Shown here one piece after another: positions 7,844 through 13,893 of a stretch of 22,861 nt of DNA. Source of the DNA: a virus. Made by a program: the position numbers and the translations under genes. The notes beneath the pieces were generated by a model. That model was not told the DNA's origin, made no database searches, and saw nothing but the letters and a program-made list of their open reading frames with translations. The stretch's first letter is position 1, and every line of letters begins with the position of its first letter. The DNA is taken from positions 1 to 22,861 of the IMG/VR virus record IMGVR_UViG_3300017763_000217, one strand, 5' to 3'.

Positions 7844-8175
7844 TGGCTAATTTAATTTCATCAACAAGTTACGTCCGACAGCGAATTGAAGAGCTGCGTG
7901 AAAGCAAAAAGCTTGCTAGGCAGGTAGAAGCGGCTTTAGCAGAAAAAAAGGCGAAAGATGCTGACGAAAAGAAAAGAAAGAGCGATGCGCGCATTGCCGC
8001 AAAGATGGCTCGAATTGCTGGCGAAGAGCCACCCGTAGTCAAAGAGCCAGAGGCTGAAGCGGTGGTCGCTCAAGAGGTTCAAGAAGAGTTCGTCATTGAA
8101 GAAGAGCCTATTATCAAAAGAGCGCCCAAAAAGGCCGCTGCCAAAAAAGAAACTGAAGAAAGCGAGGAAGACTGA
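7843..8175 (+). CDS. Small highly charged helical protein, unknown
   Basis: A 110-aa protein, with its ATG overlapping the portal stop (TAATG). The N-terminal half is a Lys/Glu/Ala-rich helix (RQRIEELRESKKLARQVEAA, then DADEKKRKSDARIAAKMARI). The C-terminal half is acidic (EPEAEAVVAQEVQEE) with a basic patch (KRAPKKAAAKK) and an acidic end. I see no known domain. Between portal and scaffold it could be a portal-associated or minor scaffolding factor, but composition alone does not show function. Low-complexity Lys/Glu content is a caution against reading homology from weak hits. Confidence 0.65.
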   Translation: MANLISSTSYVRQRIEELRESKKLARQVEAALAEKKAKDADEKKRKSDARIAAKMARIAGEEPPVVKEPEAEAVVAQEVQEEFVIEEEPIIKRAPKKAAAKKETEESEED

Positions 8176-8345
8176 TGAAAGACATGAGCCGAATCAAAAA
8201 GGTTAAGTCACCTACAAAAACCATTAAATCTGGCCCTACATCGCCTGAGCTGATTCGCCGCACGATGGGCGGCGAGGTCAAGGTAATCAAGGCCCGTGGC
8301 GCTGGCGCTGCGACTCGTGGCTTCGATTTCCACGAGAAAGTTTAG
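8175..8345 (+). CDS. Small basic protein, unknown
   Basis: A 56-aa open frame starting at ATG 8175, which overlaps the previous stop by one base (TGATG); its own TAG overlaps the next GTG (TAGTG). It is strongly basic: SRIKKVKSPTKTIKSGPTS at the N-terminus, then GGEVKVIKARGAGAATRGFD near the end. The KARGxGAATRG pattern recurs in small proteins of marine phages, as I recall, which supports the reading. The packing on both sides, without gaps, is the other evidence. Function unknown; nucleic-acid binding is possible from the charge only. Confidence 0.6.
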   Translation: MKDMSRIKKVKSPTKTIKSGPTSPELIRRTMGGEVKVIKARGAGAATRGFDFHEKV

Positions 8346-8527
8346 TGGATGACATTGACCTTGGGTCGCGCCTAAAACGGGTCATGGCTGAACGGAGAGA
8401 GCTTATCCGCGAGGTCATGATGGACGGTATGCTCAAAGATATAGAACATTATAAAAGTTTGCAGGGAGAGCTAACTGTTATAAACTTGGTCGAGGAAACC
8501 ATCAAAGAATTCTATAAGGAAATCTAA
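8345..8527 (+). CDS. Small helical protein, unknown
   Basis: A 60-aa protein with a GTG start overlapping the previous TAG. It is almost entirely predicted helix with mixed charge (GSRLKRVMAERRELIREVMM, then HYKSLQGELTVINLVEETIK). It has no membrane segment and no cysteines. I recall similar short proteins adjacent to GroES-like genes in marine phages, but cannot verify this. Function unknown. Confidence 0.58.
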   Translation: MDDIDLGSRLKRVMAERRELIREVMMDGMLKDIEHYKSLQGELTVINLVEETIKEFYKEI

Positions 8528-8528
8528 A

Positions 8529-8948
8529 TTGACAATCCCGACCACTGAATCCGCTTACGTTTCAAGCGATGAGCGCGTTCTCGACCCAACCCTGCTTGAT
8601 AAATCCGCCCTAGAACGTATGCCAGACCCTACGGGCTGGCGAATGTTGGTTCTGCCATACAAAGGCAAAGCTCAGAGCGATGGCGGCATACACCTTCTTA
8701 AAGAAACCGTAGATCGAGAGGCTCTTGCCACTGTTGTGGCATATGTTGTAAAAATGGGGCCACTTTGCTACGGCGACACGGAAAAGTTTGGAAACAAGCC
8801 GTGGTGCCAAGAAAAGCAATGGGTTCTGATTGGCCGCTACTCAGGCGCTCGATTTAAGCTCGAAGACGGCGGAGAAGTCAGAATTATCAATGACGATGAG
8901 GTCATTGGCACCATTCTTAACCCAGATGACATAGTGAGTTTCACATGA
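8529..8948 (+). CDS. GroES-like co-chaperonin
   Basis: A 139-aa protein. The start is TTG 8529, with AAGGA about 8 nt upstream; no better start exists before the domain. After a ~35-residue N-terminal extension it follows the GroES fold order. Strand WRMLVLPYKG leads into a glycine-containing loop with GGIHL (residues 52-56), at the place of the GroES mobile-loop GGIVL that binds GroEL. AYVVKMG (71-77) corresponds to the GroES EVLAVG region; then WVLIGRYSGARF (98-109), and VRIINDDEVIGTI near the C-terminus matches the GroES ending (VLIMSESDILAIV). Role inferred: partner of the host GroEL in folding capsid proteins, as for T4 gp31. No GroEL gene is present. Its place immediately before the scaffold gene suits this job. 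Confidence 0.75.
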   Translation: MTIPTTESAYVSSDERVLDPTLLDKSALERMPDPTGWRMLVLPYKGKAQSDGGIHLLKETVDREALATVVAYVVKMGPLCYGDTEKFGNKPWCQEKQWVLIGRYSGARFKLEDGGEVRIINDDEVIGTILNPDDIVSFT

Positions 8949-9898
8949 TTGAGAATCAAAACGCCGAGCAGATCGAGGAAGAACAGGTCTCGATAGAGGT
9001 CACAGAAGACCCAGTAGAAGGCTCTGACGTTGCCAGTGAAGGCGACGAGCTTGAAAACTACACCAAGTCGGTTAGCAAGCGGATCAACAAACTCAACGCA
9101 AAGCACCGAGAAGCTGAGCAAAGAGCGCAGCAGCTTGAGCAGATTGCTTTGCAGAAAGAAGCGGAGCTTCAGCAGTACCGACAGCATTCAGTTCAGCAGT
9201 CAAATCAAGTTCTGGCTAAAGAGGAAGAGGCTTTATCTTCTAAAGAGTCACAAATAGACGATGTTTATCGCAAAGCTGTTGAAAGTGGTGATGCAGACTT
9301 GATCACCAAGGCAGCTAAGCTACAGAGCGATATATCGATCCAGAAAGAAAAGCTTCGAGTCGCCAAGGCTCGACAGCAAACCGCTCAAGAGCAAGAGTAT
9401 GTGTCGCAAGGCAACGAGCAGGTTGTGCGACAGGAGCAGTATCAACAAGCTGAGCAAGAGGTTACTCCGACTGAAGACGCTCTGGAGTGGCATGATCGAA
9501 ACCCTTGGTACGCTAACAAAGACGATGAAGATGACATGAAGGCTACGCAGTACGCCTATTATGTACACTACAATCTAGCCAATGAGGGCTATGACGTAGG
9601 CTCTGACGAGTATTACGAAGAGTTGGACAGCCGTGTAGGTACGGTTTATCCTCATACCAAATCCGCTAATGGTGGATCTAAGATCGTTCAAAGTGAAGCT
9701 CGACCCGCTGTGCAAAGAGTCGCTTCAGCTCCCCAAGGGGGCCGATCAAAAACACAAGGCAAAAAGAACGGCGTAAGCTTTTCTAAGTCTGAGCTAGAGC
9801 GACTCAGAAGCCTCAAGCCGCACAATATGTCTGAAGAGGCATGGTTGCAGCGAGTGGCGAAAGAGAAGCAAAAAATTGCAGCAAGAGAGGCAAGCTAA
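8945..9898 (+). CDS. Scaffold-like head assembly protein
   Basis: A 317-aa acidic, helical protein with an ATGA overlap with the GroES-like gene. The first ~40 residues are strongly acidic (EEEQVSIEVTEDPVEGS). Residues ~45-180 are a long Gln/Glu/Lys coiled coil (NKLNAKHREAEQRAQQLEQI). A more compact segment contains WHDRNPWYANKDDEDDMKAT (~residues 184-203) and YDVGSDEYYEELD (~219-231). The C-terminus is basic (RLRSLKPHNMSEEAWLQRVA). Acidic coiled coil with a basic C-terminal helix, two genes ahead of the major capsid gene, is the usual profile of a phage scaffolding protein, which templates the procapsid and then leaves. No protease domain is visible, so removal without cleavage or by another protease is possible. 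Confidence 0.75.
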   Translation: MIENQNAEQIEEEQVSIEVTEDPVEGSDVASEGDELENYTKSVSKRINKLNAKHREAEQRAQQLEQIALQKEAELQQYRQHSVQQSNQVLAKEEEALSSKESQIDDVYRKAVESGDADLITKAAKLQSDISIQKEKLRVAKARQQTAQEQEYVSQGNEQVVRQEQYQQAEQEVTPTEDALEWHDRNPWYANKDDEDDMKATQYAYYVHYNLANEGYDVGSDEYYEELDSRVGTVYPHTKSANGGSKIVQSEARPAVQRVASAPQGGRSKTQGKKNGVSFSKSELERLRSLKPHNMSEEAWLQRVAKEKQKIAAREAS

Positions 9899-9899
9899 A

Positions 9900-10373
9900 A
9901 TGGCAGAAGCAAAAGCAAACGCACGTTCATCCCGTGATTCGCAGTCACACGATAATCAGACTCGCAGAAAACCGTGGCGACCCGTGCGCTCATTGGAAAC
10001 CCCTCCCCCACCCGCAGGTTATACCTATCGGTGGATTAGGGAATCAATGTTGGGACAAGAAGACCGAGCTAATGTCTCGCGTCGGCTTCGAGAAGGCTGG
10101 GATCTCGTAAGAGGCACCGATCTACCTGAAGAATGGCGTTCTTTACCGACAATGGACAATGGACGGCACGAAGGCGTGGTTTACAACGAAGGGTTGCTAT
10201 TAGCGAAGATCCCTAATGAAACGGTTGAAGAGCGACGAGCCTATTACAAGGCGAAGAGCCAACAGGCCACTGATGCGTTGGACAACACCATGTTCAGCGA
10301 AGCCCGTGGCGATAGCCGTTATGTTAAATACGATCCTCAGCGCGATAGCAACGTCACATTTGGACGTAGATAG
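9900..10373 (+). CDS. Conserved head-region protein, unknown
   Basis: A 157-aa protein. I chose ATG 9900 (1 nt after the scaffold stop, with an AGAGG site in the scaffold end) over an in-frame TTG at 9876. The N-terminus is basic and Arg-rich (SRDSQSHDNQTRRKPWRP). A conserved core follows: ETPPPPAGYTYRWIRESMLG, then VSRRLREGWDLVRGTDLP, then GLLLAKIPNETVEERRAYY; it ends in SNVTFGRR. I recall this family as widespread in marine phages directly upstream of capsid genes without a known role. The position between scaffold and capsid genes suggests a head completion or minor capsid function. Confidence 0.72.
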   Translation: MAEAKANARSSRDSQSHDNQTRRKPWRPVRSLETPPPPAGYTYRWIRESMLGQEDRANVSRRLREGWDLVRGTDLPEEWRSLPTMDNGRHEGVVYNEGLLLAKIPNETVEERRAYYKAKSQQATDALDNTMFSEARGDSRYVKYDPQRDSNVTFGRR

Positions 10374-10385
10374 AGGTAATTACAA

Positions 10386-10970
10386 ATGGCGAATAAAGAC
10401 GCTGCATTTGGAATGAAGCCGGTCAGAATGATCGGTGGCGCACCCTACACGGGCGGCCAGAGTCGATATCGTATTGCTGCGAACTATGGAACCTCCATTT
10501 TTCAAGGCGACATGGTTGCTCAGGTCACTGGTGGTACGGTGGAAGTACACGCTGACGGTGGCACTGTGCCCGTAGTCGGTGTTTTTAATGGTGTTCAATA
10601 CACTGATCCCACCTCTGGTGAGCAGGTATTCAGCAACTACTACCCTGCAAGCACTAACGCTTCAGACATCATCGCTTTCATCATTGATGACCCAGATGTT
10701 GTTTACGAAGTGCAGGCTGATGACACATTCCCAGTTACCGATCTATTCGGAAACTTTGATATTGTCTACACCAGCAGCGGCAGCACTCAAACGGGCATCT
10801 CTGGTGCCGAGTTGGACGTAACCACTGGTGCGACCAACACGACTCTGTCAATCAAAGCGATTGACATCTCGGAAGATCCGAATAACTCGGACACAGGGGC
10901 CGCAAACACCAACGTGCTTGTGGTTATTCAAAACTCAGTATTCGGCGTCAAAGGCGCTGGCTTAGCTTAA
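10386..10970 (+). CDS. Virion head protein, possible capsid decoration
   Basis: A 194-aa, Gly/Thr/Asp-rich, probably all-beta protein with GAGG 9 nt before the ATG. The N-terminus KDAAFGMKPVRMIGGAPYTG is a pattern I recall from a widespread marine-phage virion protein family encoded just before the major capsid gene. Later blocks are VVGVFNGVQYTDPTSGEQVF and DIIAFIIDDPDVVYEVQAD. There are no cysteines and no membrane segments. The place next to the major capsid gene, with its own Shine-Dalgarno site, fits an abundant virion component such as a head decoration protein; this role is inferred. Confidence 0.72.
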   Translation: MANKDAAFGMKPVRMIGGAPYTGGQSRYRIAANYGTSIFQGDMVAQVTGGTVEVHADGGTVPVVGVFNGVQYTDPTSGEQVFSNYYPASTNASDIIAFIIDDPDVVYEVQADDTFPVTDLFGNFDIVYTSSGSTQTGISGAELDVTTGATNTTLSIKAIDISEDPNNSDTGAANTNVLVVIQNSVFGVKGAGLA

Positions 10971-10972
10971 AT

Positions 10973-10978
10973 AGGAGG
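10973..10978 (+). promoter_or_regulatory. Strong Shine-Dalgarno site of the major capsid gene
   Basis: AGGAGG lies 7 nt before the ATG at 10986. It is the best match to the anti-Shine-Dalgarno sequence near any gene in the window. This agrees with the major capsid protein being the most abundant product, and it fixes the start. Confidence 0.85.
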
Positions 10979-10985
10979 CTAGACA

Positions 10986-11903
10986 ATGGCTATTTCAAGA
11001 GCACAACTAGCTAAAGAGCTAGAGCCGGGTCTGAACTCGCTTTTCGGCATGTCTTACGACAGTTATGACCGCGAGTACGAGGAAATCTTTGCTATTGAAG
11101 ACTCACAGCGAGCCTTTGAAGAAGAGGTTTTGATCACTGGTTTCGGTGGAGCACCGACCAAAACTGAAGGCCAAGGCGTACAATTCGACAACGCTTCTGA
11201 GTCTTATACCGCTCGTTACACGCACGACACCGTTGCGTTGGCTTTCGCTTTGACCGATGAGGCCGTAGAGGACAACCTTTACGACTCACTGGGCAAGCGA
11301 TATGTGAAGGCTTTGGCCCGATCTATGGCTAACACCAAGGAAGTAAAAGGCGCTGACGTACTGAACAATGCGTTTGACGCAAACTTCACTGGCGGTGACG
11401 GCGTTACATTGATCAACACGGCACACCCTCTAGCGGGTGGCGGCACTGCTGCAAACCGTGCGGCTTCAATGGCTGACTTGAACGAAACGTCTTTGGAAGA
11501 TGCGTTGATTGATATCAGCACATTTACCGATGACAAAGGTCTAACGATCTCTGTTCAAGCCACCAAGCTGGTTGTTCCGCCTCAGTTGACGTTTGTTGCT
11601 GACCGTATCCTGAACTCAACTTTGCGTTCTGGTACTGCCGACAACGACATCAACGCTGTACGCAACACGGGTGTATTGCCCGGTGGTTACACGGTAAACC
11701 ATTACCTGACTGACCCTGATGCGTTCTTCTTGCTAACCAGTGTTACTGACTCTGGCGAAGGCTTGAAGATGTTCCAGCGAACAGGCATGGAAACCACGAT
11801 GGAGCCAGACTTTACGACTGGTAACATCCGTTACAAGGCCCGTGAGCGTTATAGCTTCGGCTTTAGTGACTGGCGCGGCATCTACGGCTCACAAGGCGCG
11901 TAG
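10986..11903 (+). CDS. Major capsid protein (HK97-fold type)
   Basis: A 305-aa protein that would form the icosahedral shell. The N-terminus (AISRAQLAKELEPGLNSLFG) is helical. The central part has VLITGFGGAPTKTEGQGVQF, then TDEAVEDNLYDSLGKRYVKA (spine-helix-like), then TLINTAHPLAGGGTAANRA. The last third includes VQATKLVVPPQLTFVADRIL and ends GFSDWRGIYGSQ. The TAHPLAGGGT segment and the FSDWRGIYG ending are characteristic of Mu gpT-like/HK97-fold major head proteins as I recall them. The size (~33 kDa) is normal. It follows scaffold and decoration-like genes and has the best ribosome site here. A strong terminator 15 nt downstream ends the head transcript. Confidence 0.9.
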   Translation: MAISRAQLAKELEPGLNSLFGMSYDSYDREYEEIFAIEDSQRAFEEEVLITGFGGAPTKTEGQGVQFDNASESYTARYTHDTVALAFALTDEAVEDNLYDSLGKRYVKALARSMANTKEVKGADVLNNAFDANFTGGDGVTLINTAHPLAGGGTAANRAASMADLNETSLEDALIDISTFTDDKGLTISVQATKLVVPPQLTFVADRILNSTLRSGTADNDINAVRNTGVLPGGYTVNHYLTDPDAFFLLTSVTDSGEGLKMFQRTGMETTMEPDFTTGNIRYKARERYSFGFSDWRGIYGSQGA

Positions 11904-11917
11904 ATACCAAGCAAAAG

Positions 11918-11943
11918 AAAGGGGGCATAAGCCCCCTTTTTTT
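11918..11943. terminator. Intrinsic terminator, probably bidirectional
   Basis: A perfect 9-bp stem, AAAGGGGGC / GCCCCCTTT, closes an ATAA tetraloop and runs into seven T residues on the + strand, 15 nt after the capsid stop. Read on the minus strand, the same stem is followed by TTTCTTTTG, a reasonable T-rich tail, and lies just past the end of the convergent minus-strand gene. It should therefore stop transcription from both sides. Confidence 0.92.
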
Positions 11944-11950
11944 GTGCCGC

Positions 11951-12451
11951 TTACGCGGCCTCCGTTCTGTTTTCTTTCTCTTTCCGTATGCGGCCAATTA
12001 GTATGAAAGCCTGTATCGAAGCCCTGTTTGCGCGATCCGCCTTCGGAGCAAACTCGCTGGCTGCACCCAGCCTGTCGAAATGCTCTTCTGCTGCCAAAGC
12101 CAGAGTGCGAATTGCGTCAAGCTGATCTTCGGTCAGGTTGCTCACATCCATGTCCGCAATCCGGTTAGCTGGGTTAGGCTTCTCGACCTTGACCACACCG
12201 TCAGTGATGCGGCCCATGTTCGTTGGCGTACCGTTCAGCGGTGGAAAGGCGCGCTCGCCTTCTTCAAAGTCTCTCTCGACACCATCGAAGACTACCCGCG
12301 TTGCTTTGATGTCAAATCTCATGCAGCCCTCTACTTTGGTGAAGCCTTCTACGATGCCTTCGATGAAGCAGGCGTCTGGCGCGTCGATGTCGCGGTGCGT
12401 TGGGAAATCAAAGCTGCGTACCTTGTCGCCAATGTTGATGTCGTTAGTCAT
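11951..12451 (-). CDS. Conserved minus-strand phage protein (SFDFP family), unknown
   Basis: A 166-aa protein, the only gene on this strand. An upstream in-frame start at 12565 is unlikely because the promoter candidate lies inside that extension; ATG 12451 has GGAG 9 nt ahead. The N-terminal half is a conserved block: DINIGDKVRSFDFPTHRDID, ACFIEGIVEGFTKVEGCMRF, IKATRVVFDGVERDF and PPLNGTPTNMGRITDGV. I recall it as a small beta-rich family encoded on the opposite strand in many marine phages. The C-terminal half is helical and charged (NLTEDQLDAIRTLALAAEEH, later RIRKEKENRTEAA). Function unknown; separate promoter and terminator suggest expression at another time than the structural genes. 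Confidence 0.8.
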   Translation of the reverse strand: MTNDINIGDKVRSFDFPTHRDIDAPDACFIEGIVEGFTKVEGCMRFDIKATRVVFDGVERDFEEGERAFPPLNGTPTNMGRITDGVVKVEKPNPANRIADMDVSNLTEDQLDAIRTLALAAEEHFDRLGAASEFAPKADRANRASIQAFILIGRIRKEKENRTEAA

Positions 12452-12460
12452 ATCATCATT

Positions 12461-12464
12461 CTCC
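12461..12464 (-). promoter_or_regulatory. Ribosome binding site fixing the minus-strand gene start
   Basis: GGAG on the minus strand lies 9 nt before the ATG at 12451. A nearer ATGATG pair between them is out of frame and stops immediately. The site supports 12451 rather than the far upstream in-frame start. Confidence 0.65.
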
Positions 12465-12479
12465 GTTGTTATGGCCCTA

Positions 12480-12507
12480 ATTATACAGATCCCGTGTCTA
12501 TGTGCAA
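12480..12507 (-). promoter_or_regulatory. Sigma70-like promoter for the minus-strand gene
   Basis: On the minus strand, a perfect -10 TATAAT (12485-12480) is preceded by a weaker -35 TTGCAC (12507-12502) with a 16-bp spacer. Transcription would begin near 12473, leaving a leader of about 20 nt that contains the GGAG site. The exact -10 and the spacing make this the best promoter candidate in the window; the weak -35 suggests possible control by a bound protein. Confidence 0.65.
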
Positions 12508-12518
12508 CTATGTATACA
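12498..12518. promoter_or_regulatory. Operator-like repeats over the minus-strand -35
   Basis: Two adjacent 10-bp units, CTATGTGCAA (12498) and CTATGTATAC (12508), match at 7 of 10 positions and share CTATGT, so they sit one helical turn apart. The second merges into the palindrome TGTATACA (12511-12518). A second GTGCAA copy occurs at 12526. The repeats cover the -35 region of the minus-strand promoter. Binding by a regulator is inferred from layout only. Confidence 0.4.
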
Positions 12519-12558
12519 CGCAAAAGTGCAAATAATTGAACTTTTTTTTGGCGGGTCG

Positions 12559-12586
12559 TTGGCATACACTGAGGATCTGAGATAAA
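12559..12586 (+). promoter_or_regulatory. Candidate forward promoter for the tail/connector transcript
   Basis: TTGGCA (12559-12564, 5 of 6 to the sigma70 -35) is followed after 16 bp by GATAAA (12581-12586, 4 of 6 to the -10). A start near 12592 would put the leader hairpin at the very 5' end of the RNA. A promoter is expected here because the upstream transcript ends at 11918-11943 and a long same-strand gene block follows. An alternative -35 (TTGAAC, 12536) has poor spacing. Confidence 0.45.
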
Positions 12587-12590
12587 TCCA

Positions 12591-12633
12591 GCCCCGGCGA
12601 CTGGCTCAGCAGACGTTACGAAGACTCTGGGGC
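12591..12633 (+). promoter_or_regulatory. Structured 5' leader hairpin of the virion protein gene
   Basis: GCCCCGG (12591-12597) can pair with CTGGGGC (12627-12633) as a 7-bp stem with one G-T wobble, closing a 29-nt loop. Directly after it, CGAA/TTCG (12633-12636 with 12641-12644) can form a second small hairpin around TCCT, 1 nt before the AAGAGG ribosome site. The structure could stabilise the message or tune initiation. No known riboswitch class is recognised. Confidence 0.4.
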
Positions 12634-12645
12634 GAATCCTTTCGT

Positions 12646-12651
12646 AAGAGG
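12646..12651 (+). promoter_or_regulatory. Ribosome binding site of the GPVRS virion protein
   Basis: AAGAGG lies 7 nt before ATG 12659 and immediately after a possible CGAA/TTCG hairpin. It confirms the start of the first gene of the downstream transcript, and its accessibility could depend on the leader structure. Confidence 0.65.
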
Positions 12652-12658
12652 TAATACC

Positions 12659-13168
12659 ATGTCACAGACAACATTTTCAGGCCCAGTCAGATCGCTGGGC
12701 GGCTTCATCACCGCAGGCGTAAATAGCAGCGTCAGTCTGTCCGCAGACACCACGCTGACCGTGGCGGCTCATGCTGGCAAGATCATTCTGCTCAACGACG
12801 CAGACGGCAAGTTTACTTTGCCATCAATTGTCTCCAGCACCCCCACAGATCCCACGTCGCCTAACCAAGACAACAACATTGGTGCGTCTTTTTTCTTCTA
12901 CATTGAGACCGCTGCAACTGACTTGGACATCCTCACCGATGGCACTGACAAGTTCAAAGGCGCAGCTATGGTTGCTGTAGATGACAGCACTAAAAAAGCT
13001 TTCTTCCCAGCCGCAGCAAATGACGTGATGACTTTCAACGGCTCAACCAAAGGCGGTTTGGTCGGAAGCGTCATTCAGGTAACGGCAATCGACACTGCCA
13101 GCTACCTCGTTCATAACACTTTGTTGCTTGGTTCAGGAACGATTGTTACGCCTTTCGCTGACGCTTAA
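12659..13168 (+). CDS. Virion structural protein (GPVRSLGGF family), possible decoration protein
   Basis: A 169-aa, Ser/Thr/Ala-rich, probably beta-sandwich protein. The N-terminus SQTTFSGPVRSLGGFITAG is a pattern I recall from a widespread marine-phage virion protein encoded shortly after the major capsid gene. Later segments include AAHAGKIILLNDADGKFTLP, GASFFFYIETAATDLDILTD and GSVIQVTAIDTASYLVHN. There are no membrane segments or cysteines. As first gene of a transcript with a dedicated leader and an AAGAGG site, it is probably made in quantity. A role in decorating or stabilising the head is plausible; tail attachment is the alternative. Confidence 0.72.
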   Translation: MSQTTFSGPVRSLGGFITAGVNSSVSLSADTTLTVAAHAGKIILLNDADGKFTLPSIVSSTPTDPTSPNQDNNIGASFFFYIETAATDLDILTDGTDKFKGAAMVAVDDSTKKAFFPAAANDVMTFNGSTKGGLVGSVIQVTAIDTASYLVHNTLLLGSGTIVTPFADA

Positions 13169-13190
13169 TCCACAAAATAGGAGATAGGCA

Positions 13191-13595
13191 ATGGCAGATG
13201 CAGTAACAAGCCAAACCATTCAGGACGGCGAGCGCAAAGCCGTCCTCAAATTCACCAATATCAGCGATGGTACGGGTGAGTCTGCTATAACAAAGATCGA
13301 CGTAAGCGCGTTGACTGCGAACAGCGCAGGAAAAGCTTGCACAGAAGTGGCTGTCGCCAAGATTTGGTGGCAGTGCGTCGGCATGGGCGTTGAGTTGCTT
13401 AACGACGCCACTTCAGACACGTTGATCATTGGGCTTTCGCCTGACTCGAATGGCTTTCACGATTACTCAGACTTTTCTGGCATCCCCAACAATGCTGGAA
13501 GCGGAAAGACGGGTGACGTAAAGTTTACGACGATTGGCGCAAGCAGCAGCGACACCTATACTGTGATCGTTGAAGTGTTGAAGACTTACGGCTAA
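13191..13595 (+). CDS. Virion structural protein, unknown role
   Basis: A 134-aa protein with AGGAG 7 nt before the ATG. The N-terminus ADAVTSQTIQDGERKAVLKF, followed by TNISDGTGESAITKIDVSAL, belongs to a family I recall next to capsid genes in marine phages. Later blocks are VAVAKIWWQCVGMGVELLND and the end TYTVIVEVLKTYG. Alternating hydrophobic and polar residues suggest an all-beta fold. The good ribosome site, in a window where most genes rely on overlaps, suggests high expression, as expected for a virion protein. A head or head-tail location is likely; the exact role is unknown. Confidence 0.7.
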   Translation: MADAVTSQTIQDGERKAVLKFTNISDGTGESAITKIDVSALTANSAGKACTEVAVAKIWWQCVGMGVELLNDATSDTLIIGLSPDSNGFHDYSDFSGIPNNAGSGKTGDVKFTTIGASSSDTYTVIVEVLKTYG

Positions 13596-13888
13596 TGGCT
13601 GATACAAGCGATGTAACGCGAACTAAGTCGGGCAGACTCGTCTATAGAGGCGAGTCTTTCCCCGGCTATAACAAGCAAAAAAGAACGCCCGGCGAAAACA
13701 AGAAGTTTGCGGTTCTAGCCAAAAAGGGCGATCAGGTAAAGATTGTGCGCTACGGTGATCCGAATATGGAGATCAAGCGCGACAGCCCAGAGCGTCGGCG
13801 CAACTTTCGCGCTCGCCACAACTGCGATGCGGTTCAGAAGAAGAAAGACGTGTTCGCAGCTTCGTATTGGTCTTGTAAAAATTGGTGA
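13595..13888 (+). CDS. Small basic protein, DUF6321-like
   Basis: A 97-aa basic protein, its ATG overlapping the previous stop (TAATG). Conserved-looking blocks are ESFPGYNKQKRTPGENKKFA, then AVLAKKGDQVKIVRYGDPNM, then RRRNFRARHNCDAV and SYWSCKNW at the end. I recall the GDPNM...RRxFxARHNC...YWSCKxW pattern from small proteins in phages and algal viruses annotated as DUF6321 or similar; the number is not verified. Two cysteines (in RHNCD and WSCK) with a histidine might bind metal, but the set is incomplete for a classical zinc finger. Function unknown; a DNA- or capsid-associated basic protein is possible. Confidence 0.65.
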   Translation: MADTSDVTRTKSGRLVYRGESFPGYNKQKRTPGENKKFAVLAKKGDQVKIVRYGDPNMEIKRDSPERRRNFRARHNCDAVQKKKDVFAASYWSCKNW

Positions 13889-13893
13889 TATAG

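Noticed and set aside
9841-10110. 89-aa + frame overlapping the scaffold end and the next gene
   Set aside because: The competing frame from 9900 has the conserved PPPPAGYTYRWIRESMLG core and a proper junction.
12080-12539. Two + strand open frames (151 and 133 aa) opposite the minus-strand gene
   Set aside because: They have no ribosome site, run across the promoter region, and show no recognisable motif, while the minus frame has promoter, GGAG site, terminator and a conserved block.
12536-12570. Alternative forward promoter TTGAAC ... CATACA
   Set aside because: The spacer is about 21 bp, too long; TTGGCA/GATAAA with 16 bp fits better.
12600-12645. tRNA-like look of the leader (GGGGCGAATCC resembles a T-arm)
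   Set aside because: No acceptor stem, no anticodon arm of the right size and no D-arm can be drawn.
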